A stretch of DNA of 64,000 bases, from the NCBI RefSeq assembly GCF_014773545.1, contig NZ_SDDV01000001.1, positions 248,001-312,000 on the forward strand, read 5' to 3'. The stretch's first letter is position 1, and the number at the start of each line of letters is the position of its first letter. Shown piece by piece: positions 29,642 to 37,930 of the stretch. Under the pieces are notes generated by a model. The model saw nothing but the letters and a program-made list of their open reading frames with translations. It had not been told where the DNA came from and made no database searches. Position numbers and translations under genes: made by a program. The stretch is from Hydrogenophaga sp. (GTDB lineage Bacteria; Pseudomonadota; Gammaproteobacteria; Burkholderiales; Burkholderiaceae_C).

Positions 29642-30322
29642 TCATAGGCTGCCAGACAGGCTGCTGCGGATCAACCCGACCACCAGCCCTTCGATGGCAA
29701 AGCTATCGCCCTCTTGCACCACCATGCTGGGGTAATCGGGGTTTTCGGCCTGCAGTTCGATCTGTTGCAGCCGGCGCACGAAGCGCTTGACCGTGACTTC
29801 ATCGAACAGGCGTGCGACGATGATCTGGCCGCTGTGGGCCTCATTGCAGCGCTGTACCGCGAGCAGGTCGCCAGCCAGAATGCCTGCGTCGCGCATCGAT
29901 TGGCCTCGCACCCGGAGCAGGTAGTCGGGTGGTCGCTGAAACAAGCTGGAATCGACCCGGTAGGTGTGCTCCACATGTTCCTGCGCCAACAGCGGCGCAC
30001 CGGCCGCTACGCGGCCGACCAGCGGCAGGCTGAGCAGTGTGCCGCGCGCGGCGTTGACGCACTGCAACTCTTCGCGGCGCAGCCGTATGCCGCGCGACGC
30101 CCCGCTCAGGAGTTCGATGGCGCCCTTGCGCGCGAGCGCGCGCAAATGATCTTCGGCCGCATTGGCCGATTTATAGCCCAGCGTGGCGGCAATTTCAGCC
30201 CGCGTTGGGGGCGCGCCGTTGCGTGCAATGCAATCCTGGATTAAGGCCAAAATCTGGGCTTGCCGCTGGGTCAGCGCCTGGCCTGCCTGGTGTGCAGCGT
30301 GGTCGATGGCAGCCTCTTGCAA
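29642..30322 (-). CDS. lexA: SOS repressor LexA
   Basis: A 226-residue transcriptional repressor and self-cleaving protease. The winged-helix DNA-binding domain (about 17-85) has [20 protein letters not shown] and [14 protein letters not shown]. The cleavage site is Ala107-Gly108 in [11 protein letters not shown]. The protease dyad is Ser142 (RGQSMRDAG) and Lys179 (VTVKRF). The only available start is a TTG at 30322, and it gives an N-terminus longer than usual (about 16 residues before LTQRQ). No CTGT-N8-ACAG operator is visible in the 110 bp upstream, which is odd for an autoregulated lexA. Confidence 0.9.
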   Translation of the reverse strand: MQEAAIDHAAHQAGQALTQRQAQILALIQDCIARNGAPPTRAEIAATLGYKSANAAEDHLRALARKGAIELLSGASRGIRLRREELQCVNAARGTLLSLPLVGRVAAGAPLLAQEHVEHTYRVDSSLFQRPPDYLLRVRGQSMRDAGILAGDLLAVQRCNEAHSGQIIVARLFDEVTVKRFVRRLQQIELQAENPDYPSMVVQEGDSFAIEGLVVGLIRSSLSGSL

Positions 30323-30432
30323 AAATGCCGAACGCCCAAACGCTGTGCCGACGTTTCAGGTTCCGGTGGGTAGAAAAAATCTGTTGATCCGATTATCCAG
30401 CAGCCGTCATTCCAAGCAAGGACGAACGAAAT

Positions 30433-31056
30433 TCAGAAACGGTCTGAACGCAACAAATGAAAGGCGACCTGGCCGGCCTGGCCCTGGCGCTGCACCTGCA
30501 GGCCCAGCGCGGCCAGTTCGTCAGTGCGCCAGATGCGCGGTGCCTCCAGATAGATCAGACCGTTTTCAGTCAGGCACGCGCGCGCCGCCGCCAGCGCGGC
30601 CAGCAGCAGGGTTGCGGGCTCATCGGTGCAAAAAGGCGGGTCTAGAAACACCAGGTCAAGTCCTTGCCCGCTGCGCTGACGCAAGACCGCCAGCGCATCA
30701 CCGCGCAGCACCCGCACCGTGTCGGCCCTGAGTCGCAGCTTGATCTGCTGCAAATGGGCCAGCGCTGCCACATCCTGCTCGACCAACAACACCTCGGAGG
30801 CGCCACGCGAGGCGGCTTCAAAGCCGAGCGCACCACTGCCGGCAAAGGCGTCCAGGCAGCGCCAGCCGTTCAGGTCTTGCCCGAGCCAGTTGAACAGCGT
30901 CTCGCGCACCCGCGAAGGCGTCGGACGCAGACCCGCACGGTCAGCCAGCGCCAGCTTGCTGCGCTTCCACTGGCCGCCGATGATGCGCACCTCGTTGCGA
31001 GGCGCAGAGCGGGGTTTGACCGGTGCGGCAACAGACTTTTTGGAAGAAATAGACAT
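30433..31056 (-). CDS. rsmD: 16S rRNA (guanine966-N2)-methyltransferase RsmD
   Basis: A 207-residue SAM-dependent methyltransferase that modifies G966 of 16S rRNA. Family motifs: VRIIGGQWKRSKL, GLRPTPSRVRETLFNWL, the SAM site CLDAFAGSGALGFEAASRGA and the catalytic DPPF in LVFLDPPFCTDEPA. The frame opens at 31194, but the ATG at 31056 gives a family-length product and a basic leader (MSISSKK). It lies upstream of lexA on the minus strand and is divergent from the small membrane protein at 31188. Confidence 0.93.
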   Translation of the reverse strand: MSISSKKSVAAPVKPRSAPRNEVRIIGGQWKRSKLALADRAGLRPTPSRVRETLFNWLGQDLNGWRCLDAFAGSGALGFEAASRGASEVLLVEQDVAALAHLQQIKLRLRADTVRVLRGDALAVLRQRSGQGLDLVFLDPPFCTDEPATLLLAALAAARACLTENGLIYLEAPRIWRTDELAALGLQVQRQGQAGQVAFHLLRSDRF

Positions 31057-31187
31057 GGTTTCAAGTGTCGCACGGATGCCCATAGGGACGCGAGAGCGGC
31101 GCAAATCAGGATGAAAAGCCTGCCGCAGCAGCCAAGACGGCTGCGCCCGCCCAGCCGATTGGGCCTGTCTTGCCGCACAATTCACCC

Positions 31188-31424
31188 ATGACACTTCAAT
31201 GGCGCAAGCTCCAGCGGCTGTGGCGGCCGCGCAGCGGTCTGTTCTGGCTGTTTCTGGTCTTCAATGCCCTGTCGGCCTTTCTGGCTTGGTACGTTCACCT
31301 GAATCAGCCGCCCGAGCCGCTGCGCGTTGTGCTGGTGCTGCTGGCATTGATCAACACCGGCATGGGCTGGCTGATGCTGTTGTTTTTGTGGCGCGAGGGT
31401 GCTCAGGCAGACGCGGACAGATGA
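31188..31424 (+). CDS. small two-helix membrane protein
   Basis: A 78-residue hypothetical protein with two predicted membrane helices (about 16-34, GLFWLFLVFNALSAFLAWY; and about 46-66, VVLVLLALINTGMGWLMLLF). A short basic N-terminus (WRKLQRLWRPR) favours a cytoplasmic N-terminus. No family or function is recognised. It sits alone between divergent rsmD and the convergent DUF2189 gene. The ATG at 31188 is used over 31170 because it fits the topology better. Confidence 0.6.
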   Translation: MTLQWRKLQRLWRPRSGLFWLFLVFNALSAFLAWYVHLNQPPEPLRVVLVLLALINTGMGWLMLLFLWREGAQADADR

Positions 31425-31439
31425 GGCGTGGGTTTGCCC

Positions 31440-32291
31440 TCAGGCCGCTCGATGCGCAACGATATGCTGGTAGGCGTGCCAGCTCGCGTGGCCTATTACC
31501 GGGCCGACGACCAGCAGGCCTAGCAGGGCCGGCAGCATGGCCAGACCGATCAGCAGCGTGATGAGCGCGCCCCAGAGCAGCATCACGCCGGGATTTTCCA
31601 AGCAGGCGCGGATGCTGGTCAGTCCGGCTGAGATCGCATCGACCTGGCGATCCAGAATCATCGGGATCGAAATCACGCTGGTGACAAAAATCAGGCCGGC
31701 GAAAATGCCGCCGACAGCGGTATAGGTGATGAGGAAGCTGATGTTTTCCAGCTTGAACAATTGCTGCAACAACCCGTCGGTGCTTGGCATGGTGTTGAAG
31801 GAGATGGCAAACACCACCAACGAAGCGCGCCCCCAGAGCAGCTCCAGAATCAGCAGCAGGCCGGCAAAAATGCCCATTGTTCCCAGGGTGGGCCTCCAGG
31901 CCAGCAGCGAAGCGCGCAGCGAAGGCGTAGCCCCAGGGGTTTGCAGCGCTCGACTGGTGTGGTACAGACCGAGACACAGAAAGGGGCCCATCAGCAAAAA
32001 ACCCGCCGCGAGCGCCATCACATAAGCTGGGGACGAACGAAACACCGCCAGCAGCGCGTAGCCCATAAGTACAAAGCACAGGCCGTAAAACAGCCCGATA
32101 CGGGGGCAGCGCCTAAAGTCGTTCCAGCCCAGCCGAATCCAGCGCAACGGGTCAAGCCAGCCCAGGCGGGCCAGCGGCAGCGAGAGCACCGATTCAACCG
32201 CATCGGGCGCGCTGCTGGCGTGAAAACTGCCGACAGCCCCGGGTGCCTGTTCTTGCTCGGGTGCAGACTTGGATGCGCCGACATCGCTCAT
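31440..32291 (-). CDS. DUF2189-family integral membrane protein
   Basis: A 283-residue inner-membrane protein with about six hydrophobic helices. Examples are FYGLCFVLMGYALLAVF, YVMALAAGFLLMGPFLCLGLY, GIFAGLLLILELLWG and LLWGALITLLIGLAMLPALLGLLVVG. The pattern, including LYHTSRALQ and the C-terminal GHASWHAYQ, is that of DUF2189, seen next to respiratory or cytochrome genes in some proteobacteria. The ATG at 32291 follows an AGGG Shine-Dalgarno; an upstream ATG at 32378 lacks one. Function unknown. Confidence 0.8.
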   Translation of the reverse strand: MSDVGASKSAPEQEQAPGAVGSFHASSAPDAVESVLSLPLARLGWLDPLRWIRLGWNDFRRCPRIGLFYGLCFVLMGYALLAVFRSSPAYVMALAAGFLLMGPFLCLGLYHTSRALQTPGATPSLRASLLAWRPTLGTMGIFAGLLLILELLWGRASLVVFAISFNTMPSTDGLLQQLFKLENISFLITYTAVGGIFAGLIFVTSVISIPMILDRQVDAISAGLTSIRACLENPGVMLLWGALITLLIGLAMLPALLGLLVVGPVIGHASWHAYQHIVAHRAA

Positions 32292-32439
32292 GGAATCCCT
32301 TTTCCCGCAGCCAATGTAGGCCGGGCTGATTGACTGTGCCACAGGCAGTGCGCCATAACCATCCTGGCTGTGTGACATTGTTCAGCCCCAGGCGGATTTT
32401 GAATGTGCCGCAAGCGCGCGCCAGCTAAACTGCCGCTCC

Positions 32440-33192
32440 ATGACCCCTTTATTTCAGCCGCCTTATGTGCTTGTAGACGAAGCCGTCGAAGCTTTGCGGC
32501 GCCAGGGCTTTGCCCTCATCAGCGCCGCCGACGTGCGCCAATGGTTGCCTGCCCGTGCCGACGAGCTTGATGTGCTGCACCGCGGCTGGAGCGATTTGCC
32601 GTCCGACGCTTATCTGCGCGACGGCGGGCGTTACCGGCGGCGGCGTTACGGCTGCTTTGTGCAGCGCGGCACCGAACTGCAGCAAATGCCACACCGCGCG
32701 CACTGGCAGCCGCTGGAATACAACGCCTTGCACGGCGGCATGCGGCGCTGGTTTGAGCCTTTGTTGCCGCAGACGCTGGCGCAGGCGCTGTGGCCGCGCC
32801 TGCTGCTGCGGGTGGGCGAACTGGTGTCGGCCTTGCACGGCGAGCAGCCCTGGTACATCGAGGCGCACACTTTTCGCATCGACACCACCGACGGCATTGG
32901 CCGGCCCACGCCCGAAGGCGCGCACCGCGACGGCGTCGATCTGGTGGCGGTGTTCATGCTGGAGCGATCGAACATCAAGGGCGGCGAGAGCCGGGTGTTC
33001 GAGGCCGATGGCCCGAGCGGCCAGCGTTTCACGCTCAGCCAGCCCTGGTCGCTGCTGCTGCTCGACGACGCGCGCGTGATACACGAGAGCACGCCGATTC
33101 AGCCGCTGCAGGCCGGTGGCTTTGGCTGGCGCGACACCCTGGTGCTGACCTACCGGCGCGGCGGCTTCCAGGGTGACGAAGATGCCGTTTGA
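32440..33192 (+). CDS. 2-oxoglutarate/Fe(II) dioxygenase-family protein
   Basis: A 250-residue protein of the 2OG-Fe oxygenase family that includes bacterial L-isoleucine hydroxylases (the IDO/PF10014 group). The iron-binding triad is visible as HRDGVDLVAVFML (His and Asp) and a distal His in DARVIHESTPIQPL. The 2OG-binding Arg is probably in WRDTLVLTYRRGG. The N-terminal part is a helical cap (ALRRQGFALISAADVRQWL). The substrate cannot be read from the sequence; free amino acids are the family precedent. It is monocistronic and converges on bktB with a 3-bp gap. Confidence 0.8.
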   Translation: MTPLFQPPYVLVDEAVEALRRQGFALISAADVRQWLPARADELDVLHRGWSDLPSDAYLRDGGRYRRRRYGCFVQRGTELQQMPHRAHWQPLEYNALHGGMRRWFEPLLPQTLAQALWPRLLLRVGELVSALHGEQPWYIEAHTFRIDTTDGIGRPTPEGAHRDGVDLVAVFMLERSNIKGGESRVFEADGPSGQRFTLSQPWSLLLLDDARVIHESTPIQPLQAGGFGWRDTLVLTYRRGGFQGDEDAV

Positions 33193-33195
33193 ACC

Positions 33196-34380
33196 TCAGA
33201 CGCGCTCAAAAATGGCCGCAATGCCCTGGCCGCCTCCAATGCACATGGTCACCAGCGCGTAGCGTGCGCCGATGCGCTGGAGTTCGTGCAGCGCCTTGAC
33301 CGTGATCAAGGCGCCGGTGGCACCAATCGGGTGGCCAAGCGAAATGCCCGAGCCGTTCGGATTGACCTTGGCGGGATCGAGGCCGAGGTCGCGCGTGACG
33401 GCACAGGCCTGCGCGGCGAAGGCCTCGTTGGCCTCTATCACGTCCATGTCGGCCACGCTCAGGCCGGCTTTTTGCAGCGCCAGTCGGGTCGCCGGCACCG
33501 GGCCTATGCCCATGTACTTGGGGTCTACGCCCGCGTGCGCGTAAGCCACCAGGCGCGCCATGGGTGCCAGACCGCGCGCGCGCGCGACTTGCGCATCCAT
33601 CAGCAGCACGGCAGCCGCGGCGTCGTTGATGCCCGAGGCGTTGCCCGCCGTCACGCTGCCGTTTTCCTTCACAAAAACGGGTTTGAGCCGGGCCAGGTCT
33701 TCCAGGCTGCAATTGGGACGGAAGTGCTCGTCGGTGAGGTAGGCCACTTCGCCTTTTTTGCTTTTCAGCAGCACGGGGACGATTTGGTCTTTGAAACGGC
33801 CTTCCTGTGTGGCGCGTTCGGCGCGGTTGTGGCTTTGCACCGCCAGCGCGTCTTGCTCGGCGCGGCTGATGCCCCATCGGGTGGCGATGTTTTCTGCCGT
33901 CACGCCCATGTGGACGGCGTGAAACGGGTCGTGCAGCGCGCCTGTCATCATGTCAACCATTTTGCTGTCGCCCATACGCGCACCCCAGCGCATGTTCAGG
34001 CTGGCATAAGGCGCGCGGCTCATGTTTTCGGCCCCGGCGCCAATGGCAATGTCGGCATCACCGAGCAAAATGCTTTGCGCGGCCGACACCACCGCCTGCA
34101 GGCCCGATCCGCACAGGCGGTTGACGTTGTAAGCCGGCGTGTCTTCGCCGCAACCGCCCTGCAGCGCTGCCACGCGCGAGAGGTACATGTCTTTCGGTTC
34201 GGTGTTGACCACATGGCCAAACACCACGTGCCCGACGTCCTTGCCGTCGACCCCGGCGCGCGCCAGCGATTCGCGCACCACCAGGGTGCCCAGTTCGGTG
34301 GGGGCAATGTCTTTCAGGCTGCCGCCATAGGTTCCAATGGCGGTGCGAACGGCACTGACGACGACGACTTCTCGGCTCAT
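33196..34380 (-). CDS. bktB: beta-ketothiolase BktB (acetyl-CoA acyltransferase)
   Basis: Condenses or cleaves beta-ketoacyl-CoA, accepting C4 and C5 substrates, in polyhydroxyalkanoate and fatty acid metabolism. The 394 residues align motif by motif with what I recall of Ralstonia BktB. The acyl-accepting Cys90 lies in NRLCGSGLQAVVSAAQ, the catalytic His350 in LGHPIGATGALI and Cys380 in TMCIGGGQG. The ATG at 34380 with GGAGC upstream is the family start; the frame extends spuriously to 34455. A long hairpin (34413-34462) lies in its 5' region. Confidence 0.95.
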   Translation of the reverse strand: MSREVVVVSAVRTAIGTYGGSLKDIAPTELGTLVVRESLARAGVDGKDVGHVVFGHVVNTEPKDMYLSRVAALQGGCGEDTPAYNVNRLCGSGLQAVVSAAQSILLGDADIAIGAGAENMSRAPYASLNMRWGARMGDSKMVDMMTGALHDPFHAVHMGVTAENIATRWGISRAEQDALAVQSHNRAERATQEGRFKDQIVPVLLKSKKGEVAYLTDEHFRPNCSLEDLARLKPVFVKENGSVTAGNASGINDAAAAVLLMDAQVARARGLAPMARLVAYAHAGVDPKYMGIGPVPATRLALQKAGLSVADMDVIEANEAFAAQACAVTRDLGLDPAKVNPNGSGISLGHPIGATGALITVKALHELQRIGARYALVTMCIGGGQGIAAIFERV

Positions 34381-34412
34381 GAACGGCTCCTTGGGAGTGG
34401 TTTGTCTAAACG

Positions 34413-34462
34413 AACGGGCATGACTTTGAAAGCCACCCCGGAAAATGAAAGTCATGCCCGTT
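34413..34462 (-). repeat. 15-bp perfect inverted repeat between rluA-type gene and bktB
   Basis: Arms AACGGGCATGACTTT (34413-34427) and AAAGTCATGCCCGTT (34448-34462) with a 20-base spacer can form a long hairpin. It covers the 3' end of the truncated pseudouridine synthase and the upstream region of bktB. There is no T-run, so it is not a standard terminator; a repeat-element origin or an operator/mRNA structure is possible. Confidence 0.75.
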
Positions 34463-35075
34463 CTCCCTCACCCCCAACCCCTCTCCCCCCCCCCCCGCCG
34501 CCGTACAGGGTGTCGCCCCAGATGGGGTGGCCTATGGCCTGCAGGTGTACGCGCAACTGGTGCGAGCGGCCGCTGATGGGTTCGAGTTCAAGCCGGGTCG
34601 TCAAGGGCTGGTCTGCCGGGTCGTCCGGCTGCGCCGCCAGCCGCCAGCGTGTCAGGCTCGGTTTGCCGTGCAGATGGCAGACCTTGCTGCGGGGCCGGTC
34701 GAGCCAGTCGGCCAGCAGCGGCAGCTCGACGCTGTTCCAGCCGTTGTCGGGGCTGGGGTTGTGCAGCGCGCCGGCCACCACGGCGCAGTAGCGTTTGCCG
34801 ATGCGGCGTTGCTCGAAGGCGCTGCCGAGTTGGCGCTGCGCCGCGCTGCCGCGCGCCATCAGCAGCAGGCCCGAGGTAGCCATGTCGAGCCGGTGCACCA
34901 CCAGGGCATCGGGCCAGACGGCTTGCGCGCGCGCGCTCAGACAGTCCTGCCGCTGCGGGCCGCGTCCGGGAACCGACAGCAGGCCGGCTGGTTTGTCCAG
35001 CACCAGCAGATCGGCGTCGGCGTACAGCACCGACAGCGCCTGGTCGGGCTCGGTCGTGAGGGCGGGCGCGCTCAC
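34452..35075 (-). CDS. rluA: RluA-family pseudouridine synthase, C-terminally truncated
   Basis: A 207-residue RNA pseudouridine synthase. The catalytic Asp lies in VVHRLDMATSGLLLMARG. The N-terminal motif LLVLDKPAGLLSVPG is intact, as is SGRSHQLRVHLQAIGHPIWGDTLYG. In the family about 25-40 more residues follow GDTLYG, with an LxLHA..L.F.HP motif. Here the chain instead runs through a 12-base G/C homopolymer into GGGGGRGVGGEGERA and stops. The GTG start (35075) overlaps the stop of the upstream gene (GTGA). The specific rRNA or tRNA target is not determinable. The truncation may impair function. Confidence 0.8.
   Translation of the reverse strand: MSAPALTTEPDQALSVLYADADLLVLDKPAGLLSVPGRGPQRQDCLSARAQAVWPDALVVHRLDMATSGLLLMARGSAAQRQLGSAFEQRRIGKRYCAVVAGALHNPSPDNGWNSVELPLLADWLDRPRSKVCHLHGKPSLTRWRLAAQPDDPADQPLTTRLELEPISGRSHQLRVHLQAIGHPIWGDTLYGGGGGGRGVGGEGERA
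34485..34496. repeat. 12-base poly-C tract
   Basis: An uninterrupted run of 12 C (G on the coding strand) lies near the 3' end of the RluA-type gene. It is next to CTCACCCCCAACCCCTCTC, which resembles a widespread intergenic repeat. Length change here would alter the frame of the last 12 codons. Confidence 0.85.
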
Positions 35076-35560
35076 GGTGCGAGCCCGAGTGCGGTCTGCA
35101 CTTCGGCGCCATCGAGGCTGCGCGCAGCGCCAAAACCGGCCACCTGGCGCGCTTGTTGCACCTGCAGACGAACGAAGCGAAAGTCGCCCAATTGCGTCAT
35201 CGGCTCGGCCTCGGGAAAGCGTTGCAGGTACAAGGCCCGGCAGGCCAGCGCGTCCGAACTGCCGGGCGCCAGCAGCGTGGCGCTGGCTTGCAGCGTCACG
35301 CGCGCCAGCGCATGCACCGGCTCGGCCGCCGCTTCGCTCTGGCACACCAGCAAGGAGACGCGCGGCTCGCGCAGCAGGTTGGCGCTGTGCGCGGCCAGTG
35401 CGCTCACATGGATGAGCAGGCAGCGCTGCTCGGTGTCGATCGCGTAGGGCACCATGGAGACGAAAGGCGCACCGTCTGCGCCCAGCGTGCCCAGGGCGGC
35501 GCAGCGCTGGTGCTGCAGCAGCTCGCGCAGCGCGCGCGTCAGGCTGTGTTCATTGGCCAT
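35072..35560 (-). CDS. HugZ-like / pyridoxamine 5'-phosphate oxidase-fold protein
   Basis: A 162-residue split-barrel flavin or heme-binding-fold protein. The N-terminal AALGTLGADGAPFVSMVPYA is typical, followed by IHVSALAAHSANLLREPRVSLLV. The C-terminal GDFRFVRLQVQQARQVAGFGAAR, read as two parts, matches the HugZ/PPOX class. Members either bind FMN or degrade heme; the distinction is not possible here. The ATG lies at 35560, and the stop overlaps the rluA-type GTG start, so the two are coupled. Confidence 0.8.
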   Translation of the reverse strand: MANEHSLTRALRELLQHQRCAALGTLGADGAPFVSMVPYAIDTEQRCLLIHVSALAAHSANLLREPRVSLLVCQSEAAAEPVHALARVTLQASATLLAPGSSDALACRALYLQRFPEAEPMTQLGDFRFVRLQVQQARQVAGFGAARSLDGAEVQTALGLAP

Positions 35561-35572
35561 GTCTCAGGTGGG

Positions 35573-36043
35573 TCAGCGCACCAACACATCGGCGCGTCGG
35601 TTGCGCGGCTCGACCACTTCATCTTCGGTCGCCAGCAGGGGTTCGCGTTCGCCGCGACCGATGGCCTGCACCAGCTCGGCGGCAAAGCCGCGCTCGATCA
35701 GCAGCGCACGCACGGCTTGCGCGCGCTGTAGCGACAGCCGGTCGTTGTCTGCGACCGAGCCTTGGCGATCGGTGTGGCCGGTGATGACGATCTCGCCGCC
35801 AGCGCGGGTGCGCGCGCGATCGGCCTGGCGCAGACCGTCGCCGGGGCGCGGGCTGCACCGGGCGTCGGCCGAACCGAGCCAGGCCTCACCCTCGACGTGC
35901 TTGAAGGTGCCGATCCGGGGTGTTGCGGTGGCGCCGGCCAGCGCGGTGCAAGCGGCGCTGCCGGCGGCGCCAGGCTGTGCCGCCAGCCCGGGCGTGCCGC
36001 CCAGCAGTGCAGTCAGCAAGGGCAGGGTGATCAACAGGCGCAT
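35573..36043 (-). CDS. FecR-like/OmpA C-terminal hybrid exported protein (apparent deletion fusion)
   Basis: A 156-residue exported protein with signal peptide LLITLPLLTALLGGTPGLAA. Residues about 44-83 (FKHVEGEAWLGSAD, then PRPGDGLRQADRARTRAGGE) read like the opening of a FecR-domain protein. From residue 84 the chain is the C-terminal part of an OmpA peptidoglycan-binding domain: IVITGHTDRQGSVADNDRLS and LQRAQAVRALLIERG with the NRRADVLV ending. The first strands of the OmpA domain are missing. This suggests an internal deletion that joined two neighbouring genes. The OmpA Asp and Arg (TD..., NRR) remain, but folding is doubtful. Confidence 0.75.
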   Translation of the reverse strand: MRLLITLPLLTALLGGTPGLAAQPGAAGSAACTALAGATATPRIGTFKHVEGEAWLGSADARCSPRPGDGLRQADRARTRAGGEIVITGHTDRQGSVADNDRLSLQRAQAVRALLIERGFAAELVQAIGRGEREPLLATEDEVVEPRNRRADVLVR

Positions 36044-36217
36044 TTTTTCTCTGTCTCGAGCAGCTTTGAATGGTAGCGGATACCGTGGCCATCGGTCGCG
36101 CAATCCCGCCTGGACGGTGGGCCGACCCGTGGCGCCTGCCCGTGCCACCGACACCGCAGCGGCACAAAGAGCCCGCTCGTGTTAACTTTCGGCCCGCCAC
36201 AGCTACATCTTCAGCGC

Positions 36218-37792
36218 ATGACCACATCAAACAAACGGCTCGCGGCCCTTGCAGACGAGCGCTTGCGCGGTATGCGGCGCGGCCTGGAAAAAGAAAGCCT
36301 GCGGGTGCGGCCCGACGCTCAACTGGCCTTGACGCCGCACCCGCAGGTGCTGGGCAGTGCGCTGGCGCATTCGCACATCACCACCGACTTCAGCGAAGCG
36401 CAGCTTGAATTCATTACCGGCGTGCACGACAGCGTGCGCGCCTGCCTGAATGAACTGACCGAAATTCACCAATTCACTCTGCACAGCTTGCAGCAGGTTC
36501 AGCAGGGCGGCGGCGCTGAAATGCTCTGGGTCGCCAGCATGCCGTGCGTCCTGCCAGCCGACGAGACGATTCCGATTGGTGTCTACGGATCGTCCAACGT
36601 CGGGCGTGCCAAGAGCGTCTACCGCATGGGTCTGGGCCACCGCTACGGCCGCCGCATGCAGACCATTTCGGGCATTCACTACAACTGGTCGCTGCCCGGG
36701 GTGAGCGACGACGGTTATTTTGCGCTGATCCGCAACTTTCGCCGCCATGCGTTTGTTTTGCTGACTTTGCTGGGCGCATCGCCCGCAGTCTGCTCCAGCT
36801 TCGTCGAAGGCCGCACGCACGAGCTGCAGGCGCTGGGGCAGGGCAGCACCTTGCACATGCCGCACGGCACGTCCTTGCGCATGGGGCGTCTGGGCTATCA
36901 GAGCGCGGCGCAGGCCACGCTGGATGTGAGTTACAACGATTTAGAGGGCTATGCGGCCTCGCTGCAAAGCGCGCTCACACAGCCCTGGCCGGCGTACGAA
37001 AGCGTGGGTATTCGCAACCCCGGCGGCGATTACAACCAGATTGCCACCTCGCTGCTGCAAATCGAAAACGAGTTTTACGGCAGCATCCGCCCCAAGCGCG
37101 TGACGGCGCCGGGCGAGCGGCCCTTGCACGCCCTGCGCGAGCGCGGCGTCGAGTACATCGAGGTGCGGCTGCTCGACCTCGATCCGTTCGAGCCGATCGG
37201 CATTTCGGCCGCCACGCTGCACCTGCTCGACGTGTTTTTGTTGCACTGTCTGCTGAGCGACAGCCCGCCTGACTCACCGGCCGAAAACCGCGAGCTGGCG
37301 CACAACCAGCAGCTCAGCGCCGCGCGCGGGCGCACACCCGGTCTGTGCCTGTGGCGCGCCGGGCAAAGCATTTCGCAGCAGCAGTGGGGCCTGGAGCTGC
37401 TGGAGCAGTTGCCACCGATCGCGCGCCGGCTCGATGAGCTGCATGGGGGCGACGCCCACGCGCAGGCTGTGGCGCAGGCCAAGGCAGCCTGGCTGGCGCC
37501 TGCTTGCCTGCCCGCAGCGCGCGTGCTCGGCGCCATGCGCGAGCAGCACGCCGATTCGTTTCTTGATTTTTCACTGGCGCAGTCAAAGCATACGCAGCGC
37601 GAGCTGCTGGCGCTGCCCTGGAGTCAGCAGCAGCAAGCGCGCTTTGAAGCCTTGGCGGCGCAGTCATGGAGCAAGCAGCGCGCCATCGAGGCGGCCGACA
37701 CGCTGCCGTTTGAAACCTACCGGCAGCAATACCTTGCTAGCGAGCGCCTGGGTCGGGCGCCGGGTCAGACGCGCAGCGCGGCCAAGTCCTGA
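36218..37792 (+). CDS. gshA: glutamate-cysteine ligase
   Basis: First enzyme of glutathione synthesis (ATP-dependent gamma-glutamylcysteine formation). It has about 524 residues, matching the gamma-proteobacterial type 1 GshA. N-terminal signatures are RRGLEKESLRV and TTDFSEAQLEFITG. Core motifs are SNVGRAKSVYRMGLGHRYGR, ISGIHYNWSLP and VEYIEVRLLDLDPFEPIGI. The upstream frame begins at 36179, but the ATG at 36218 gives the family N-terminus (MTTSNKRL). It is divergent from the FecR-OmpA hybrid. The 140 bp after it contain nothing I can name. Confidence 0.93.
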   Translation: MTTSNKRLAALADERLRGMRRGLEKESLRVRPDAQLALTPHPQVLGSALAHSHITTDFSEAQLEFITGVHDSVRACLNELTEIHQFTLHSLQQVQQGGGAEMLWVASMPCVLPADETIPIGVYGSSNVGRAKSVYRMGLGHRYGRRMQTISGIHYNWSLPGVSDDGYFALIRNFRRHAFVLLTLLGASPAVCSSFVEGRTHELQALGQGSTLHMPHGTSLRMGRLGYQSAAQATLDVSYNDLEGYAASLQSALTQPWPAYESVGIRNPGGDYNQIATSLLQIENEFYGSIRPKRVTAPGERPLHALRERGVEYIEVRLLDLDPFEPIGISAATLHLLDVFLLHCLLSDSPPDSPAENRELAHNQQLSAARGRTPGLCLWRAGQSISQQQWGLELLEQLPPIARRLDELHGGDAHAQAVAQAKAAWLAPACLPAARVLGAMREQHADSFLDFSLAQSKHTQRELLALPWSQQQQARFEALAAQSWSKQRAIEAADTLPFETYRQQYLASERLGRAPGQTRSAAKS

Positions 37793-37930
37793 CTGCTTAT
37801 AAAACAGGCATGATGATTCAAGTGTTTATGAATCAATGGCTTGCGGCTGCCGTACAGAATCGATGCGGGTTTATGCACAGGTTTTTCCCCGTTTTGCAGG
37901 GACAAGTCGGCGCCATGTGGACGGGTGCGC

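Noticed and set aside
30360-30400. LexA box upstream of lexA (CTG...CAG)
   Set aside because: Spacing between the half sites is 14 instead of 10 and the core is not AT-alternating, so it is not called as an operator.
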